Assembly (NCBI RefSeq): GCF_014200495.1
Contig: NZ_JACHBY010000002.1
Location: 806,001-870,000 of the forward strand
Length of the DNA: 64,000 nucleotides
Direction: 5' to 3'
Source: Mucilaginibacter geliditolerans
Lineage (GTDB): Bacteria; Bacteroidota; Bacteroidia; Sphingobacteriales; Sphingobacteriaceae
The translations under genes were made by a program, and so were the position numbers. Within the stretch, counting starts at the first letter, position 1; every line of letters begins with the position of its first letter. Below the pieces are notes generated by a model, which was not told the origin of the DNA, did not search any database, and worked only from the letters and a program-made list of their open reading frames with translations. This document shows positions 47,452 through 56,937 of this stretch, piece after piece.

Positions 47452-49404
47452 TTATTGAGGCATTCTGTATATATTATTGCTGCGATCAGTATCCGGTAAA
47501 CGGCGATCAGGATCGATAACCACAGTAGCAATTTTACTGGTTGAATTATATTTAAACACCCACTTTGCACCCCGTTGCCAAACCTCAGCAGGCAGGTCAA
47601 TAACTTGAGTGTTGCCATTCTCTTCCGTAACTTTTAAATGTACTGGCAGGGCCATTTCGCCAAGGTTTTCTATAGTGATGAATGCGCCGTTCTTCGCATC
47701 ATCCCCAATGTATTTAACACCCGTTACCGCCTGGTCTAATGTCCAGTTGGTAAAGAACCATTCCTTCCAGAACCAATTCAGGTTATCGCCTGCCGCATCG
47801 TTCATGGTACGGAAAAAGTCGTCGGGTTGCGGATGTTTATAGGCCCAGCGTTTAATGTACATTTTAAAGGCATAATCAAACCTGTCGGCCCCTAAAACCT
47901 CATTACGCAGTATATTAAGTGCTAACGCTGTTTTATAATAGTACATGCCACCCTCGTTTGATACCTCCGGCGCTGTCATCAACGGATCATGCTCTTTTAT
48001 CAGACTCCTGGTAAGTTTTACAGCTGCACTTGATGTATCATTATACTCTCCCTTATTAAATGAGGCTGATGAATAACCATTTATAAAGGTATTCATACCT
48101 TCATCCATCCACATATAGCGCCTTTCGTTACTGCCTACTATCATCGGGAACCAGTTATGCCCAATCTCGTGGGTAACATCGCGCCAAAGGTCGTCATCAT
48201 GTATGCTGTAACTACAGAATACAATCCCCGGATATTCCATACCCAAGGCCACACCCGCAACCACGTAAGCCGAATGCCACGGATACTCAAAGTAAGTTTT
48301 TGAATAAAACTCGATACTATGTTTTAAGTATTGTGCCGCCCGGTTATACCTGTTCTTGCCCACACTTTCAACAGGATAAACAGCCATTGCCAGTCCGCCA
48401 TTGCCCGATGCTAAATTCACACGTGCAGCATCCCATATGAATGCCCTCGACACAGCCCATGAAACATCACGGGTATTCTTCATTTTAAAATGCCAGGTTA
48501 ATGTACCCTCATGCTTAGGCCTTATAGCGGCTTTGCCAATTTCATTTGCGCCAATAATGCTAACCGTGCTATCACTTTTCATGGCTTTAGCCAAACGTGC
48601 AATTTGTGTGGTTGTTAAAACCTCTTGCTGGTTTTGCAGGTCGCCTGAACCGGCAACTATCATATCAGCAGGTACGGTTATGGCGTAATCATAATCGCCA
48701 TATTCGCAATAAAACTCACCCTCGCCCATGTAGGGCAGTGTATTCCAGCCTTCTACATCGTCATAAACACACATGCGCGGGTACCATTGTGCTAATTGGT
48801 AAATGGTTCCGTTTTTAGTATTTAACCGGCCCATACGATCGGCACCATGCTCAGGGATAAAGAAAGAGTAATCTACTTTTACACTGATCTGATCGCCATG
48901 TGGCTTTACCGGGAAGGGCAAACGCACCTGCATACGCGTATCACTAATTACCGTTTCGGCCTTATATGTTTTACCCATGTAAGTGATGGTAACCGCTCCT
49001 ATCTGGTATCCTTTGGTATAGGAACCCACAGCATAGCGGTCACCTGATATTTTTGTGGCAGCTGTACCTCTTGAATCAGCCTTGAATAAGTTCTGATCAA
49101 CCTGTAACCATAAATAATTAAGTGTATCGGGGCTGTTATTGGTGTATTTAATACTAACTGAACCTTTTACCGTGGTATCTTTTTCATTCAACTCCGCCTT
49201 AATAACATAGCTAGCTGCATTCTGCCAGTATTTTGGCCCCGGCGATCCGTTTGCACTCCGATACTCATTCCCGTTATGGGTAAAAAATGAGGGATCGAAA
49301 ACCTGCAATTCATTATAGGCCGATTTAGTTTGAGCGATAGATGCCAAAGGCAGAAAACCTGTACATAACAGCAATAGCTTGTGCAGGTGTTTGTATTTTA
49401 TCAT
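47452..49404 (-). CDS. M1-family zinc aminopeptidase, secreted
   Basis: A 650-residue protein with a signal peptide (LLLLCTGFLPLASIAQ). The zinc site is HEIGHNW with the third ligand in MWMDEGMNTF, 18 residues on, and ALGMEYPG stands in place of the family's GAMEN loop. The N-terminal sandwich (SVSIKYTNNSPDTLNYLWLQ) and C-terminal part follow M1 order. It should trim peptides outside the cytoplasm. It is the third gene after chrA and the sulfotransferase (40-bp gap) and could handle peptides released by the M60 enzyme. Confidence 0.9.
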   Translation of the reverse strand: MIKYKHLHKLLLLCTGFLPLASIAQTKSAYNELQVFDPSFFTHNGNEYRSANGSPGPKYWQNAASYVIKAELNEKDTTVKGSVSIKYTNNSPDTLNYLWLQVDQNLFKADSRGTAATKISGDRYAVGSYTKGYQIGAVTITYMGKTYKAETVISDTRMQVRLPFPVKPHGDQISVKVDYSFFIPEHGADRMGRLNTKNGTIYQLAQWYPRMCVYDDVEGWNTLPYMGEGEFYCEYGDYDYAITVPADMIVAGSGDLQNQQEVLTTTQIARLAKAMKSDSTVSIIGANEIGKAAIRPKHEGTLTWHFKMKNTRDVSWAVSRAFIWDAARVNLASGNGGLAMAVYPVESVGKNRYNRAAQYLKHSIEFYSKTYFEYPWHSAYVVAGVALGMEYPGIVFCSYSIHDDDLWRDVTHEIGHNWFPMIVGSNERRYMWMDEGMNTFINGYSSASFNKGEYNDTSSAAVKLTRSLIKEHDPLMTAPEVSNEGGMYYYKTALALNILRNEVLGADRFDYAFKMYIKRWAYKHPQPDDFFRTMNDAAGDNLNWFWKEWFFTNWTLDQAVTGVKYIGDDAKNGAFITIENLGEMALPVHLKVTEENGNTQVIDLPAEVWQRGAKWVFKYNSTSKIATVVIDPDRRLPDTDRSNNIYRMPQ

Positions 49405-49444
49405 TGATATAAAATTTAATTACTAGACTATAAACGACGGAATG

Positions 49445-50491
49445 CTAAACACCAGCACTTGCCTGGATGACCAATTCCCCAGCGCGTTCCTTTATTTTCC
49501 GTAGGATGATCACCTGAGGCTCCCTGTGCTCCAGGTCGGATTTGCGGGCCTTTACCAGGATCTCCTTTTTCAGTATCTTATTATCGATGCCATATTGCTC
49601 AATAGCATCATCCGAGATCAGTTGGGTATTGGTTAGCGGGGTAAATAACAGATAATCCAGTTTTTGCAGCACATCCTGATTCACCAGTTCAAAAATTTCT
49701 ATCTCCTCATGGGTTAGTTCCTTGTGGAATTTACCGGTATTATTGCTCATGATCGGTTTCTCCAGATTCTGCCACATTTCACCGGCAGCGGCAGTAGCTT
49801 TTGATTCATGTGAATTATAAAAACTCAGCATACTTTCATTATAAGTGATATCCAAAAAGCTGCACAGCTTCCTGATCTCAGCTTCGGGTTGCGCGATAAG
49901 CGTTTCATAATTCAGGGAGAAAAAGCGGTCTTTTTCAATACGATCTGCCAGTTCAATACATGCTTCCTGGTCATATTTCCATTGGCGGGCCAGGTTGTAG
50001 ATATGCTTTTCGCCTACTATCGCTTTTTTAAATGAAACGGCAACATCCCTCCCATCCCTGTACAGGTAAATATATTTCAGGTTAGGGCTATGGCTTTCCA
50101 ATTCATCGGCATAATGCACATTAGCCATGCTTTTGCAACACCAGTATTTTGCATTTTTGCAGATAGCGGCCTGTTCATATATCAGGCAGTTTATTTCAAA
50201 CAGGCTGTAAACATTTGAGTTTTCGAATATCCAGTCGCGGTCAATGGTGATACCGTCCCAGGGTACGGGGTTGGCTTCCACATAATCCACCACATCATTT
50301 ATCAACACCTTATAGGTTTCAGTATCCAGATCGCCATAAAGCTCCAGCAAAGGCACAAACGTAACCAATACATGCGCAGGGTGAGGCGATACAATTTCGC
50401 TCGACTGGTCAAGCATCACCCTTAATAAATTTGAACCGGAACGTTGTGTGCCGATAATTTGAATACCTAATGGTTGGGTAGAGTTACTCAT
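49445..50491 (-). CDS. Sulfotransferase-family protein (PAPS-dependent type)
   Basis: A 348-residue P-loop protein without signal peptide. The 5'-phosphosulfate loop is IIGTQRSGSNLLRVML (12-27), and the 3'-phosphate motif is YIYLYRDGRDVAVSFKKA near the middle. A late part (SKATAAAGEMWQNLEKP) lies where sulfotransferases contact PAP. It would move sulfate from PAPS, made by CysC, to an unknown hydroxyl or amine. Its start overlaps the chrA stop by 4 bp. The acceptor could be a lipid, a sugar or a peptide. Confidence 0.82.
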   Translation of the reverse strand: MSNSTQPLGIQIIGTQRSGSNLLRVMLDQSSEIVSPHPAHVLVTFVPLLELYGDLDTETYKVLINDVVDYVEANPVPWDGITIDRDWIFENSNVYSLFEINCLIYEQAAICKNAKYWCCKSMANVHYADELESHSPNLKYIYLYRDGRDVAVSFKKAIVGEKHIYNLARQWKYDQEACIELADRIEKDRFFSLNYETLIAQPEAEIRKLCSFLDITYNESMLSFYNSHESKATAAAGEMWQNLEKPIMSNNTGKFHKELTHEEIEIFELVNQDVLQKLDYLLFTPLTNTQLISDDAIEQYGIDNKILKKEILVKARKSDLEHREPQVIILRKIKERAGELVIQASAGV

Positions 50492-51714
50492 ATTAAAAAT
50501 TTTGTGATGATACCTATTGATATAGATGCGACAATTAAATAAACCGGACTCACTTTGTATTTAAAGCTTAGTATTAAAGCCGCTACTGCAACTACCGCTA
50601 TGCCTAATGAAAATGGCTGCGTATATAAAATTCTGACTGCTGAAGCTATAATAAGGCCTATTACTACCGCTTTTACGCCTGCAATCATATCTTTTGCCAG
50701 TGAATGGTCTTTAGTTTTTTTAAATAGCTTGCTTACCATTATCATTACAATGGCCGATGGCGCAAACATGGCAGCAGTCGCGATTATAGCACCCATTACC
50801 CCTGCCAGCTTATAACCAATAAACGTTGCGCTCACCAGTATTGGCCCGGGTGTAGCCTGACTAAAGGCAATGGCATCAATAAACTCCTGCCGGGTAAGCC
50901 AGTGCAGCTCGTTTACAAATAAGGATTGCATTATCGGGATCATCACATATCCGCCACCAAACAAGGAAAGACTGATGCCCGAGAAAACCATGCTTATTTT
51001 CAGGATAGGGCTATTAAAAAATTTATAGGTACCACTTATAAATAAAACCTCATTTATTATAAATAAACTGATAACCGCACTATAAATGGCATTGAACTTA
51101 AAAGCCCTCTTATTTTTTAAATTATTTAGCTTGATGTTGCTACGTTCAATAATCAGCCCCATTATTGCCCCCAAAGCAATCAGCCCCAGGGTTATGAGAT
51201 AACTGCTGGTTAATACCATAACAATAATAGTAAAAAGACATAGCAAAGCCTTTTTATAATTTTTACCGATCTCTTTTTTGTACAGATTGAAACCCGTTGA
51301 TAATATAATGGCACTTACCACAGCCACCACATAATGCATGATATTAGCCCACTCAAACTTATAGGCATACGAGAAATACAACCATGCTAATAACAGCATC
51401 AGCGTGGAGGCTGGCAATAACACGCCAATCATGCTTAATAATGCACCGGTTTTCCCTTTAAGGTGATAGCCAATATAGGCCACAATGTTTACAGCCAGAG
51501 GCCCCGGTATAAGGCTGGCTACGGTTATGCTGTCAATAATCACTTCGTTTTCTAAGGTTTCATCCTTATCAACCATTATTTTCTGCACTAATGAAACCAG
51601 CGCCATATAACCACCAAAACTTACAGCTCCTATTTTCAGGAAAGTATAGAAAAGGTAGCCAAGCGTTACTTTTTTGCTTTGAGCCATGCTTATACTTTTT
51701 ATTGCAAGTTCCAT
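50488..51714 (-). CDS. chrA: CHR-family (chromate transporter) membrane protein
   Basis: A 408-residue protein with two CHR domains in tandem. The first has YTFLKIGAVSFGGYMALVSL and LIPGPLAVNIVAYIGYHLKG; the second has GGGYVMIPIMQSLF and AFSQATPGPILVSATFIGYK. About ten to twelve membrane helices are expected. ChrA exports chromate, a sulfate analogue. A second ATG at 51684 is possible. Overlap with a sulfotransferase gene suggests a link to oxyanion movement. The gene is divergent from the NahK-like gene, with two CAAACGTTTG sites between them. Confidence 0.9.
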   Translation of the reverse strand: MELAIKSISMAQSKKVTLGYLFYTFLKIGAVSFGGYMALVSLVQKIMVDKDETLENEVIIDSITVASLIPGPLAVNIVAYIGYHLKGKTGALLSMIGVLLPASTLMLLLAWLYFSYAYKFEWANIMHYVVAVVSAIILSTGFNLYKKEIGKNYKKALLCLFTIIVMVLTSSYLITLGLIALGAIMGLIIERSNIKLNNLKNKRAFKFNAIYSAVISLFIINEVLFISGTYKFFNSPILKISMVFSGISLSLFGGGYVMIPIMQSLFVNELHWLTRQEFIDAIAFSQATPGPILVSATFIGYKLAGVMGAIIATAAMFAPSAIVMIMVSKLFKKTKDHSLAKDMIAGVKAVVIGLIIASAVRILYTQPFSLGIAVVAVAALILSFKYKVSPVYLIVASISIGIITKFLI

Positions 51715-51779
51715 TTACTTATTTAAAGTTTTTATGAATTTAATGATAAACTACTTTACATAATCTTAATCCCTTAACG

Positions 51780-51789
51780 CAAACGTTTG
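51780..51789. promoter_or_regulatory. LacI-type operator candidate near chrA
   Basis: CAAACGTTTG in the context ACGCAAACGTTTGCAAAC, about 66 bp upstream of the chrA start. It is the same 10-bp palindrome as at the susC promoter region. Confidence 0.7.
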
Positions 51790-51922
51790 CAAACATTGGA
51801 ACACTATTGGTTTTTGCCTGATTTTTAAAGAGCGAAGTCGGTCGATTTACTGCAAATAAATCTACTATATGCCACACTATTTTTTGTACAAAGCATTGTT
51901 CTCAAAGCTTAAAAAAATGGCA

Positions 51923-51932
51923 CAAACGTTTG
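51923..51932. promoter_or_regulatory. LacI-type operator candidate near the NahK-like gene
   Basis: CAAACGTTTG in the context GGCACAAACGTTTGTGTAA, giving a 14-bp palindrome (CACAAACGTTTGTG). It lies 61 bp upstream of the kinase ATG and 143 bp from the chrA-side copy, so looping between the two is possible. Confidence 0.75.
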
Positions 51933-51968
51933 TGTAACGGCTTTATAAATACGGTTGCTATGTTTTAG

Positions 51969-51976
51969 TATGTTTG
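51969..51976 (+). promoter_or_regulatory. Possible -7 box of the NahK-like gene
   Basis: TATGTTTG fits TAnnTTTG exactly and lies 17 bp before the ATG. No good TTTG stands 19-20 bp upstream, so the call is weak. Confidence 0.3.
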
Positions 51977-51993
51977 GTTAATCACATATAAAT

Positions 51994-53070
51994 ATGCTTA
52001 ATAAAATACTGGTTGCCTTTGGACTAAAACCTTCACAATACACAGTTCAACCCTTTGGTTCAGGGTTAATAAATTACACATTAAAAGTATCAGGCAACGG
52101 ACAGGATTATATTCTGCAAAGAATTAATGTCAATGTTTTTAAATCACCTGATCAGATAGCCGGTAACTTAACCCTGCTGCAATCGTATTTTAGCAGAACC
52201 TATCCTGATTATAATTTCGTGGCTCCATTACCGTCCCTTGCAGGCGATTACCTGGTTAAAACCGACAAAGGTGAATATTACAGGCTGTTCCCGTTTGTTA
52301 AAGGATCACGAACTGTTGATTTTATAAGTGATAATAAAGAGGCATTTGAAGCGGCCAGGCAATTTGGGAAGTTCACCTGCATGCTTAAAGACTTTGATGC
52401 TAATCAGCTCAAATATACGCTGACCGACTTTCATAACCTTAAACTAAGGTTCGATCAGTTTAAAACAGCTTGCCAAAATGCCCGGGAAGAGAATTTAATG
52501 GAGGCAGCCCAGGAAGTAAAAGAGGTGTATAACCACTATACTATTTTACAGCAATATAATCAGTTAATAACTAATAACCAGGTCCCGGTAAGGGTTATCC
52601 ATCACGATACCAAGATCAATAATATACTGTTTGACGACAAGCAGAACGGATTATGTGTAATTGACCTGGATACTGTAATGCCCGGCTACTTTTTTAGTGA
52701 TGTGGGCGATATGATGCGAACCTACCTATCGCCTGTAAATGAAGAGGAACAGGATTTCTCAAAAATCCATATCAGGGAAGATATTTTCATGGCTATATGC
52801 AAAGGCTATATGGCTGATATGGGTAAAATACTTACTGAAACAGAAAAACAGTACTTCATTTTCTCGGGTAAGCTGATGATGTATATGCAGGCCATCCGCT
52901 TTTTAACTGATTTTTTGAATAACGATATTTATTACGAAACTAAATATCCGGGCCACAACTTAGTAAGGGCCAAAAATCAGTTCGATCTGCTTAATAAGTA
53001 TTTAAATTCCGAAAAACAGTTTGAGTTGCTTTTTGCTAAAGCACAAGGTAATTCATTAACCCATAACTAA
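51994..53070 (+). CDS. Phosphotransferase (APH fold), N-acetylhexosamine kinase-like
   Basis: A 358-residue cytoplasmic kinase of the aminoglycoside phosphotransferase fold. The N-terminal lobe has YTVQPFGSGLINYTLKV and YILQRINVNVF. The catalytic loop is VIHHDTKINNILFD (about 200-213) and the metal loop is CVIDLDTVMPGYFFSDVGD. Length and both loops resemble N-acetylhexosamine 1-kinase (NahK), which phosphorylates GalNAc or GlcNAc at C1. This fits a neighbourhood with an M60 mucinase-type peptidase and a GH123-like protein. A kinase for another sugar is the alternative. A CAAACGTTTG operator precedes it. Confidence 0.8.
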   Translation: MLNKILVAFGLKPSQYTVQPFGSGLINYTLKVSGNGQDYILQRINVNVFKSPDQIAGNLTLLQSYFSRTYPDYNFVAPLPSLAGDYLVKTDKGEYYRLFPFVKGSRTVDFISDNKEAFEAARQFGKFTCMLKDFDANQLKYTLTDFHNLKLRFDQFKTACQNAREENLMEAAQEVKEVYNHYTILQQYNQLITNNQVPVRVIHHDTKINNILFDDKQNGLCVIDLDTVMPGYFFSDVGDMMRTYLSPVNEEEQDFSKIHIREDIFMAICKGYMADMGKILTETEKQYFIFSGKLMMYMQAIRFLTDFLNNDIYYETKYPGHNLVRAKNQFDLLNKYLNSEKQFELLFAKAQGNSLTHN

Positions 53071-53089
53071 TATTAAAGATAAATCCGTT

Positions 53090-54205
53090 ATGAAAACAAA
53101 GCATCTGTTAACAACTATTTTAGTTTCTGCAATCGCACTTAACGGCCTTGCGCAGCAAAGTTGCCCAAAATGGGGGCCATATGTAAAAACAGTTGGTATG
53201 GCAAAAAATAACAACGAGCTAATGATGGCCGATGTTATGATCCCTGCTGACGGGCTTGCGCCTTTTACTTATGCCTGTAGCGTACAATTCGGCATTGGGA
53301 AAAGTGGTGGCTATTGCGGTATTCAATTAGCCGGACCAACAGAGGGCCGTATACCGAATAACATTTTCTCTATTTGGGACTTCCCTAATAAAATACAGAT
53401 TTCCTCAGCCTATAAAGCTCCTTTAACCTTTGTTGGTGGTTTTGGCGGCGAAGGTACGGGCTTACACTCCCATGCTGACTTCGGCTGGAAACCCAGCCAA
53501 TGGTATACCAATATTGTAAAACGTTGGACCATCAACGATTCAACCACGCAGGTTGGTTATTGGATATATGATCATACCGCAAAAACCTACACGCATTATG
53601 TAACCTTTACAGTTCCGGAAAAGGATGCGATGCTGCATGGCGATATTGGCAGCTTTCTTGAAAATTTTGCCGACGAGCAGAAACATAGCCGCACAGCCAT
53701 ATATAAATCATACTGGATGTTAACCGATCAGTATAAATGGGTACACCCTGATTCATTGGTGGCTGAAGCCGGAGAAGGCTCATGGAAAGCGGAACGCTAT
53801 GGCGATGACGGTGTTAAGGCAACATCATGCGGAACGAATCCGTGGCAAAAAAAGACCATGTATGCAGTGAAGCAAAAAGATAAGCCTGAAATTATCCCCG
53901 CTGATGTTTATGACCTTGCTGCGTATTATGATCATTCACAAAAAAAGATATTTGTTGACTGGAGCGTACTGCAAACAGCCACCCCGCAGTTAAGTTATGA
54001 AGTGCATATATTTGATAACAGCACATACTCGGGCAACGGTATCGCATCACTAAAAGGCACCGATCCGGATTTAACCAGTGTGAGCATTGCTGTAAAAGAT
54101 ATGAACCTTAAAAGCCAGGATTACTACATCACCCTGCAAATAACCGACATTTTTGGGCAGGTATCACCTGTTAAGAAATTTGTACTGGCAGAGCTAAAAC
54201 CTTAA
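53090..54205 (+). CDS. Secreted DUF3472 protein
   Basis: A 371-residue protein with a signal peptide (TTILVSAIALNGLAQ). It matches DUF3472, with GGYCGIQLAGPTEGRIPNNI, FSIWDFPN, FVGGFGGEGTGLHSH and WYTNIVKRW over about 65-150. A C-terminal fibronectin-like part (about 290-368) is possible. Function is unknown; such proteins occur near glycan loci. It is 19 bp after the kinase gene and ends before a 12-bp inverted repeat. Confidence 0.8.
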   Translation: MKTKHLLTTILVSAIALNGLAQQSCPKWGPYVKTVGMAKNNNELMMADVMIPADGLAPFTYACSVQFGIGKSGGYCGIQLAGPTEGRIPNNIFSIWDFPNKIQISSAYKAPLTFVGGFGGEGTGLHSHADFGWKPSQWYTNIVKRWTINDSTTQVGYWIYDHTAKTYTHYVTFTVPEKDAMLHGDIGSFLENFADEQKHSRTAIYKSYWMLTDQYKWVHPDSLVAEAGEGSWKAERYGDDGVKATSCGTNPWQKKTMYAVKQKDKPEIIPADVYDLAAYYDHSQKKIFVDWSVLQTATPQLSYEVHIFDNSTYSGNGIASLKGTDPDLTSVSIAVKDMNLKSQDYYITLQITDIFGQVSPVKKFVLAELKP

Positions 54206-54246
54206 AGGGCGTTTTAGAACAAACTATTCATGTGCATTTAATTAAA

Positions 54247-54286
54247 TTCTGCACTGTTTTTTCATAATACTGGCAACAGTGCAGAA
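54247..54286. repeat. 12-bp inverted repeat after the DUF3472 gene
   Basis: TTCTGCACTGTT (54247-54258) and AACAGTGCAGAA (54275-54286) are perfect inverted copies with a 16-bp loop. No T run follows on the + strand. It may be a weak terminator for the kinase-DUF3472 unit or an operator for the GH106-like gene. Confidence 0.5.
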
Positions 54287-54365
54287 ATTAATTATATCGC
54301 CGTACAAAATATCATCCTGTAAAAGAATATATTAGCATTATCAACTTGCGATTATTCTTTTCATT

Positions 54366-56885
54366 ATGCAATTCAGTTATAGTAAGATTACCCCTATTCT
54401 TTTTTTTATACTGATTGTAAGCAATGCCATATCCCAAACACGTAAAAAGCAAATCCCGGTAATCCCAAAAGATGACCCCGAGTATGTTTTTAACAATCCG
54501 CCCGAAGATGCCAAACCCGGTGTTTTGTGGATGTGGATGGGATCGAATGTAAGTCAGCAGGGCATTACAAAAGATCTGGAAGCATTAAAGGCCGAGGGTT
54601 TTAACAGTGCCACCATGTCGACCCTGGCTGATGTCACTATGCCATGGAGCGCTGTTATCAAAAAATCTCCCACCCCTGACATTATCGGCTGGACAGAACC
54701 CTGGTGGAAACTGGTTCGCTATGCCACCGAAGAAGCCAAACGCCTGAACATGACACTAGGCCTGTTTAACTGCCCCGGTTATGAAGCATCTGGTGGGCCA
54801 TGGATAACCCCTGAACTATCCATGCAGGAATTATGCTGGAGCACCAAGGTAGTTAAAGGCAACACCCACGTTAATGTTCAGCTATTAAGGCCATCGGTTA
54901 ACCCACGGGCCAATATGCGTTTCCCGGTTTATAACCCGCATACCGGGCTGGTGGAGAATCCGGAGATACCGGAAAGGAGTTCTTACTATCGTGACATATC
55001 GGTACTGGCAGTACCTGCTAAAGGGCCGGTAAGCAAGGATAGTGTAATAGATATCTCAGACAAAATGGATCTGAACGGGCGATTACGATGGGATGCTCCT
55101 GCCGGGAACTGGATGATTTATCGTTTTGGACATACCACTACCGGGGCGCTTATTCAACCGGCGCAACCGCAGGCAACGGGTTTGGAGTGCGATAAGATGA
55201 GCGAGAAGGCGGTGAGCTTTCATATGGATCACATGATCAGCGAAATAAAGAAGCATCTGGGCAATTTGGCCGGTACGGTGATGACCGATGTTTATTTCGA
55301 CAGCTATGAAATTGACGATGTTACCTGGACGCCCAATATGAAGCAGGAGTTTTTGAAGCGCAAAGGCTATGATATTACACCATTCCTGATCACCCTTGCT
55401 AATAGGCGGGTGGGCAGTAAACTTGATTCCATAAAATTCGGGCTTGATTTTGATAATACCGTGCGTGATCTGTACCGGGATGTCTACTTCGCCACCATAT
55501 CAAAAAAACTAAAGGAAGCTAACCTAAGATTTTTAAGCGAGCCCTATGGCGGCCCGTGGCGGCCCGATGATGTAGTCCCGCAGGTGCATCGTACTATGGT
55601 GGAGTTTTGGACGGATAAAGGTGTTTATTCGCCTTATGAACTGGTGCCAACGTTGGCCGCTATCAGAAAAACAGGTCAGAACCTGATACAGGCTGAGGCT
55701 TTCACCGGGCAGCCCGCCTACAGCAAATGGGATGAGTACCCGGCATGGCTAAAACCTATTGGCGATGCCGCCTTTTGTGTGGGTGTTAATCGTATTATCA
55801 TCCACCGCTTTGCGCAACAACCCTGGGGTGATCGCTACCAGCCGGGCGAGGCCATGGGCCAATGGGGTACACATTTTGACCGTACCCAAACCTGGTGGAA
55901 ACCTGCCGCCACCACCGTAAAATACTGGACACGCTGCCAGGCATTATTACAATGGGGCAAGTTTGCAGCTACCGATACCAATATGTTTGTGAGCGATATA
56001 AAGGACAGCATCGCGCTCCGCAACATTAACCGTGTACAGGGCAATACCAGCCTATATTTTGTTGCTAATCTCGCGCATCGTGCAGGCTCGGCTACCTGCA
56101 CCTTTAAGGTAAGCGGTATGCAACCCGAGCTATGGGATGCGGTAACCGGATCGATCCGCGATTTGCAGCAATTTAAGGATGATGGAAAATTCACCTCTAT
56201 CTCTTTAAGCTTTGATGATGCGCAAAGCTTTTTTGTTGTATTCAGGCATCCCGTGGCAACGCGTACAGCATCAAAAAAGAACGATTTTCCAACGCAAACA
56301 CAGCTGGCTGTTATAAAAGGAGCCTGGCAGGTACAATTTGATCACCGCTGGGGTGGCCCGGAGAAACCAGTAACGCTCGACTCACTAACTGACTGGACAA
56401 CGAACACAGATAACGGCATTAAATATTTTAGCGGCACAGCAATTTACACCATAAACTTTGATGCCCCCGGAGCTGTCAACACCAAAAAGACATTGTATTT
56501 AGATTTGGGAAAAGTAAAACATATAGCCCGTGTTAGCATCAACAATAAGGATATGGGCGTGATATGGACGGCACCGTGGAGTGTAAAAATACCCGCCGGT
56601 CTGCTTAAAAAATCAGGTAATACCCTGGTAGTCGAAGTAACCAACGTTTGGGCCAACCGCCTTATTGGCGATGAGCAGGAACCTGATGATTGTAAATGGC
56701 TGCCGAGCCAGTATTTATATGACAGCGGCAAGTACTTAAAGGAGTTCCCCGAGTGGTTTTTAAAGAATGAACCACGCCCGTCAAAAGGCAGGTACTGCTT
56801 TACTACCTGGAACTATTTCACAAAAGATTCACCGCTGATACCTTCAGGTTTAATGGGACCGGTTAGGATAATGAGCGAGAATTAA
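54366..56885 (+). CDS. GH106-family alpha-L-rhamnosidase-like protein
   Basis: An 839-residue secreted protein (signal ITPILFFILIVSNAISQ). The GH106 barrel runs from FNNPPEDAKPGVLWMWMGSN through LGLFNCPGYEASGGPWITPE, TDVYFDSYEIDDVTWTPNM and NLIQAEAFTGQPAYSKWDEY to WGDRYQPGEAMGQWGTHFDR. A C-terminal jelly-roll sugar-binding domain follows (LYLDLGKVKHIARVSINNKD, then VVEVTNVWANRLIGDEQEPD). The family releases L-rhamnose from rhamnogalacturonans and related polymers. Substrate here is uncertain, since the nearby genes point to glycoproteins. Confidence 0.85.
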   Translation: MQFSYSKITPILFFILIVSNAISQTRKKQIPVIPKDDPEYVFNNPPEDAKPGVLWMWMGSNVSQQGITKDLEALKAEGFNSATMSTLADVTMPWSAVIKKSPTPDIIGWTEPWWKLVRYATEEAKRLNMTLGLFNCPGYEASGGPWITPELSMQELCWSTKVVKGNTHVNVQLLRPSVNPRANMRFPVYNPHTGLVENPEIPERSSYYRDISVLAVPAKGPVSKDSVIDISDKMDLNGRLRWDAPAGNWMIYRFGHTTTGALIQPAQPQATGLECDKMSEKAVSFHMDHMISEIKKHLGNLAGTVMTDVYFDSYEIDDVTWTPNMKQEFLKRKGYDITPFLITLANRRVGSKLDSIKFGLDFDNTVRDLYRDVYFATISKKLKEANLRFLSEPYGGPWRPDDVVPQVHRTMVEFWTDKGVYSPYELVPTLAAIRKTGQNLIQAEAFTGQPAYSKWDEYPAWLKPIGDAAFCVGVNRIIIHRFAQQPWGDRYQPGEAMGQWGTHFDRTQTWWKPAATTVKYWTRCQALLQWGKFAATDTNMFVSDIKDSIALRNINRVQGNTSLYFVANLAHRAGSATCTFKVSGMQPELWDAVTGSIRDLQQFKDDGKFTSISLSFDDAQSFFVVFRHPVATRTASKKNDFPTQTQLAVIKGAWQVQFDHRWGGPEKPVTLDSLTDWTTNTDNGIKYFSGTAIYTINFDAPGAVNTKKTLYLDLGKVKHIARVSINNKDMGVIWTAPWSVKIPAGLLKKSGNTLVVEVTNVWANRLIGDEQEPDDCKWLPSQYLYDSGKYLKEFPEWFLKNEPRPSKGRYCFTTWNYFTKDSPLIPSGLMGPVRIMSEN

Positions 56886-56889
56886 AAAA

Positions 56890-56911
56890 CCCGGAGAAAT
56901 ATTTCCCCGGG
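56890..56911. terminator. Hairpin between convergent genes
   Basis: CCCGG (56890-56894) pairs with CCGGG (56907-56911), and GAAA with TTTC inside the loop, interrupted by an A/C mismatch. A run of A precedes it, which gives T on the - strand. It can end the convergent DUF4965-type gene and perhaps the GH106-like gene. Confidence 0.55.
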
Positions 56912-56937
56912 CTCAGTTATGACTTCTTAAAATACCC

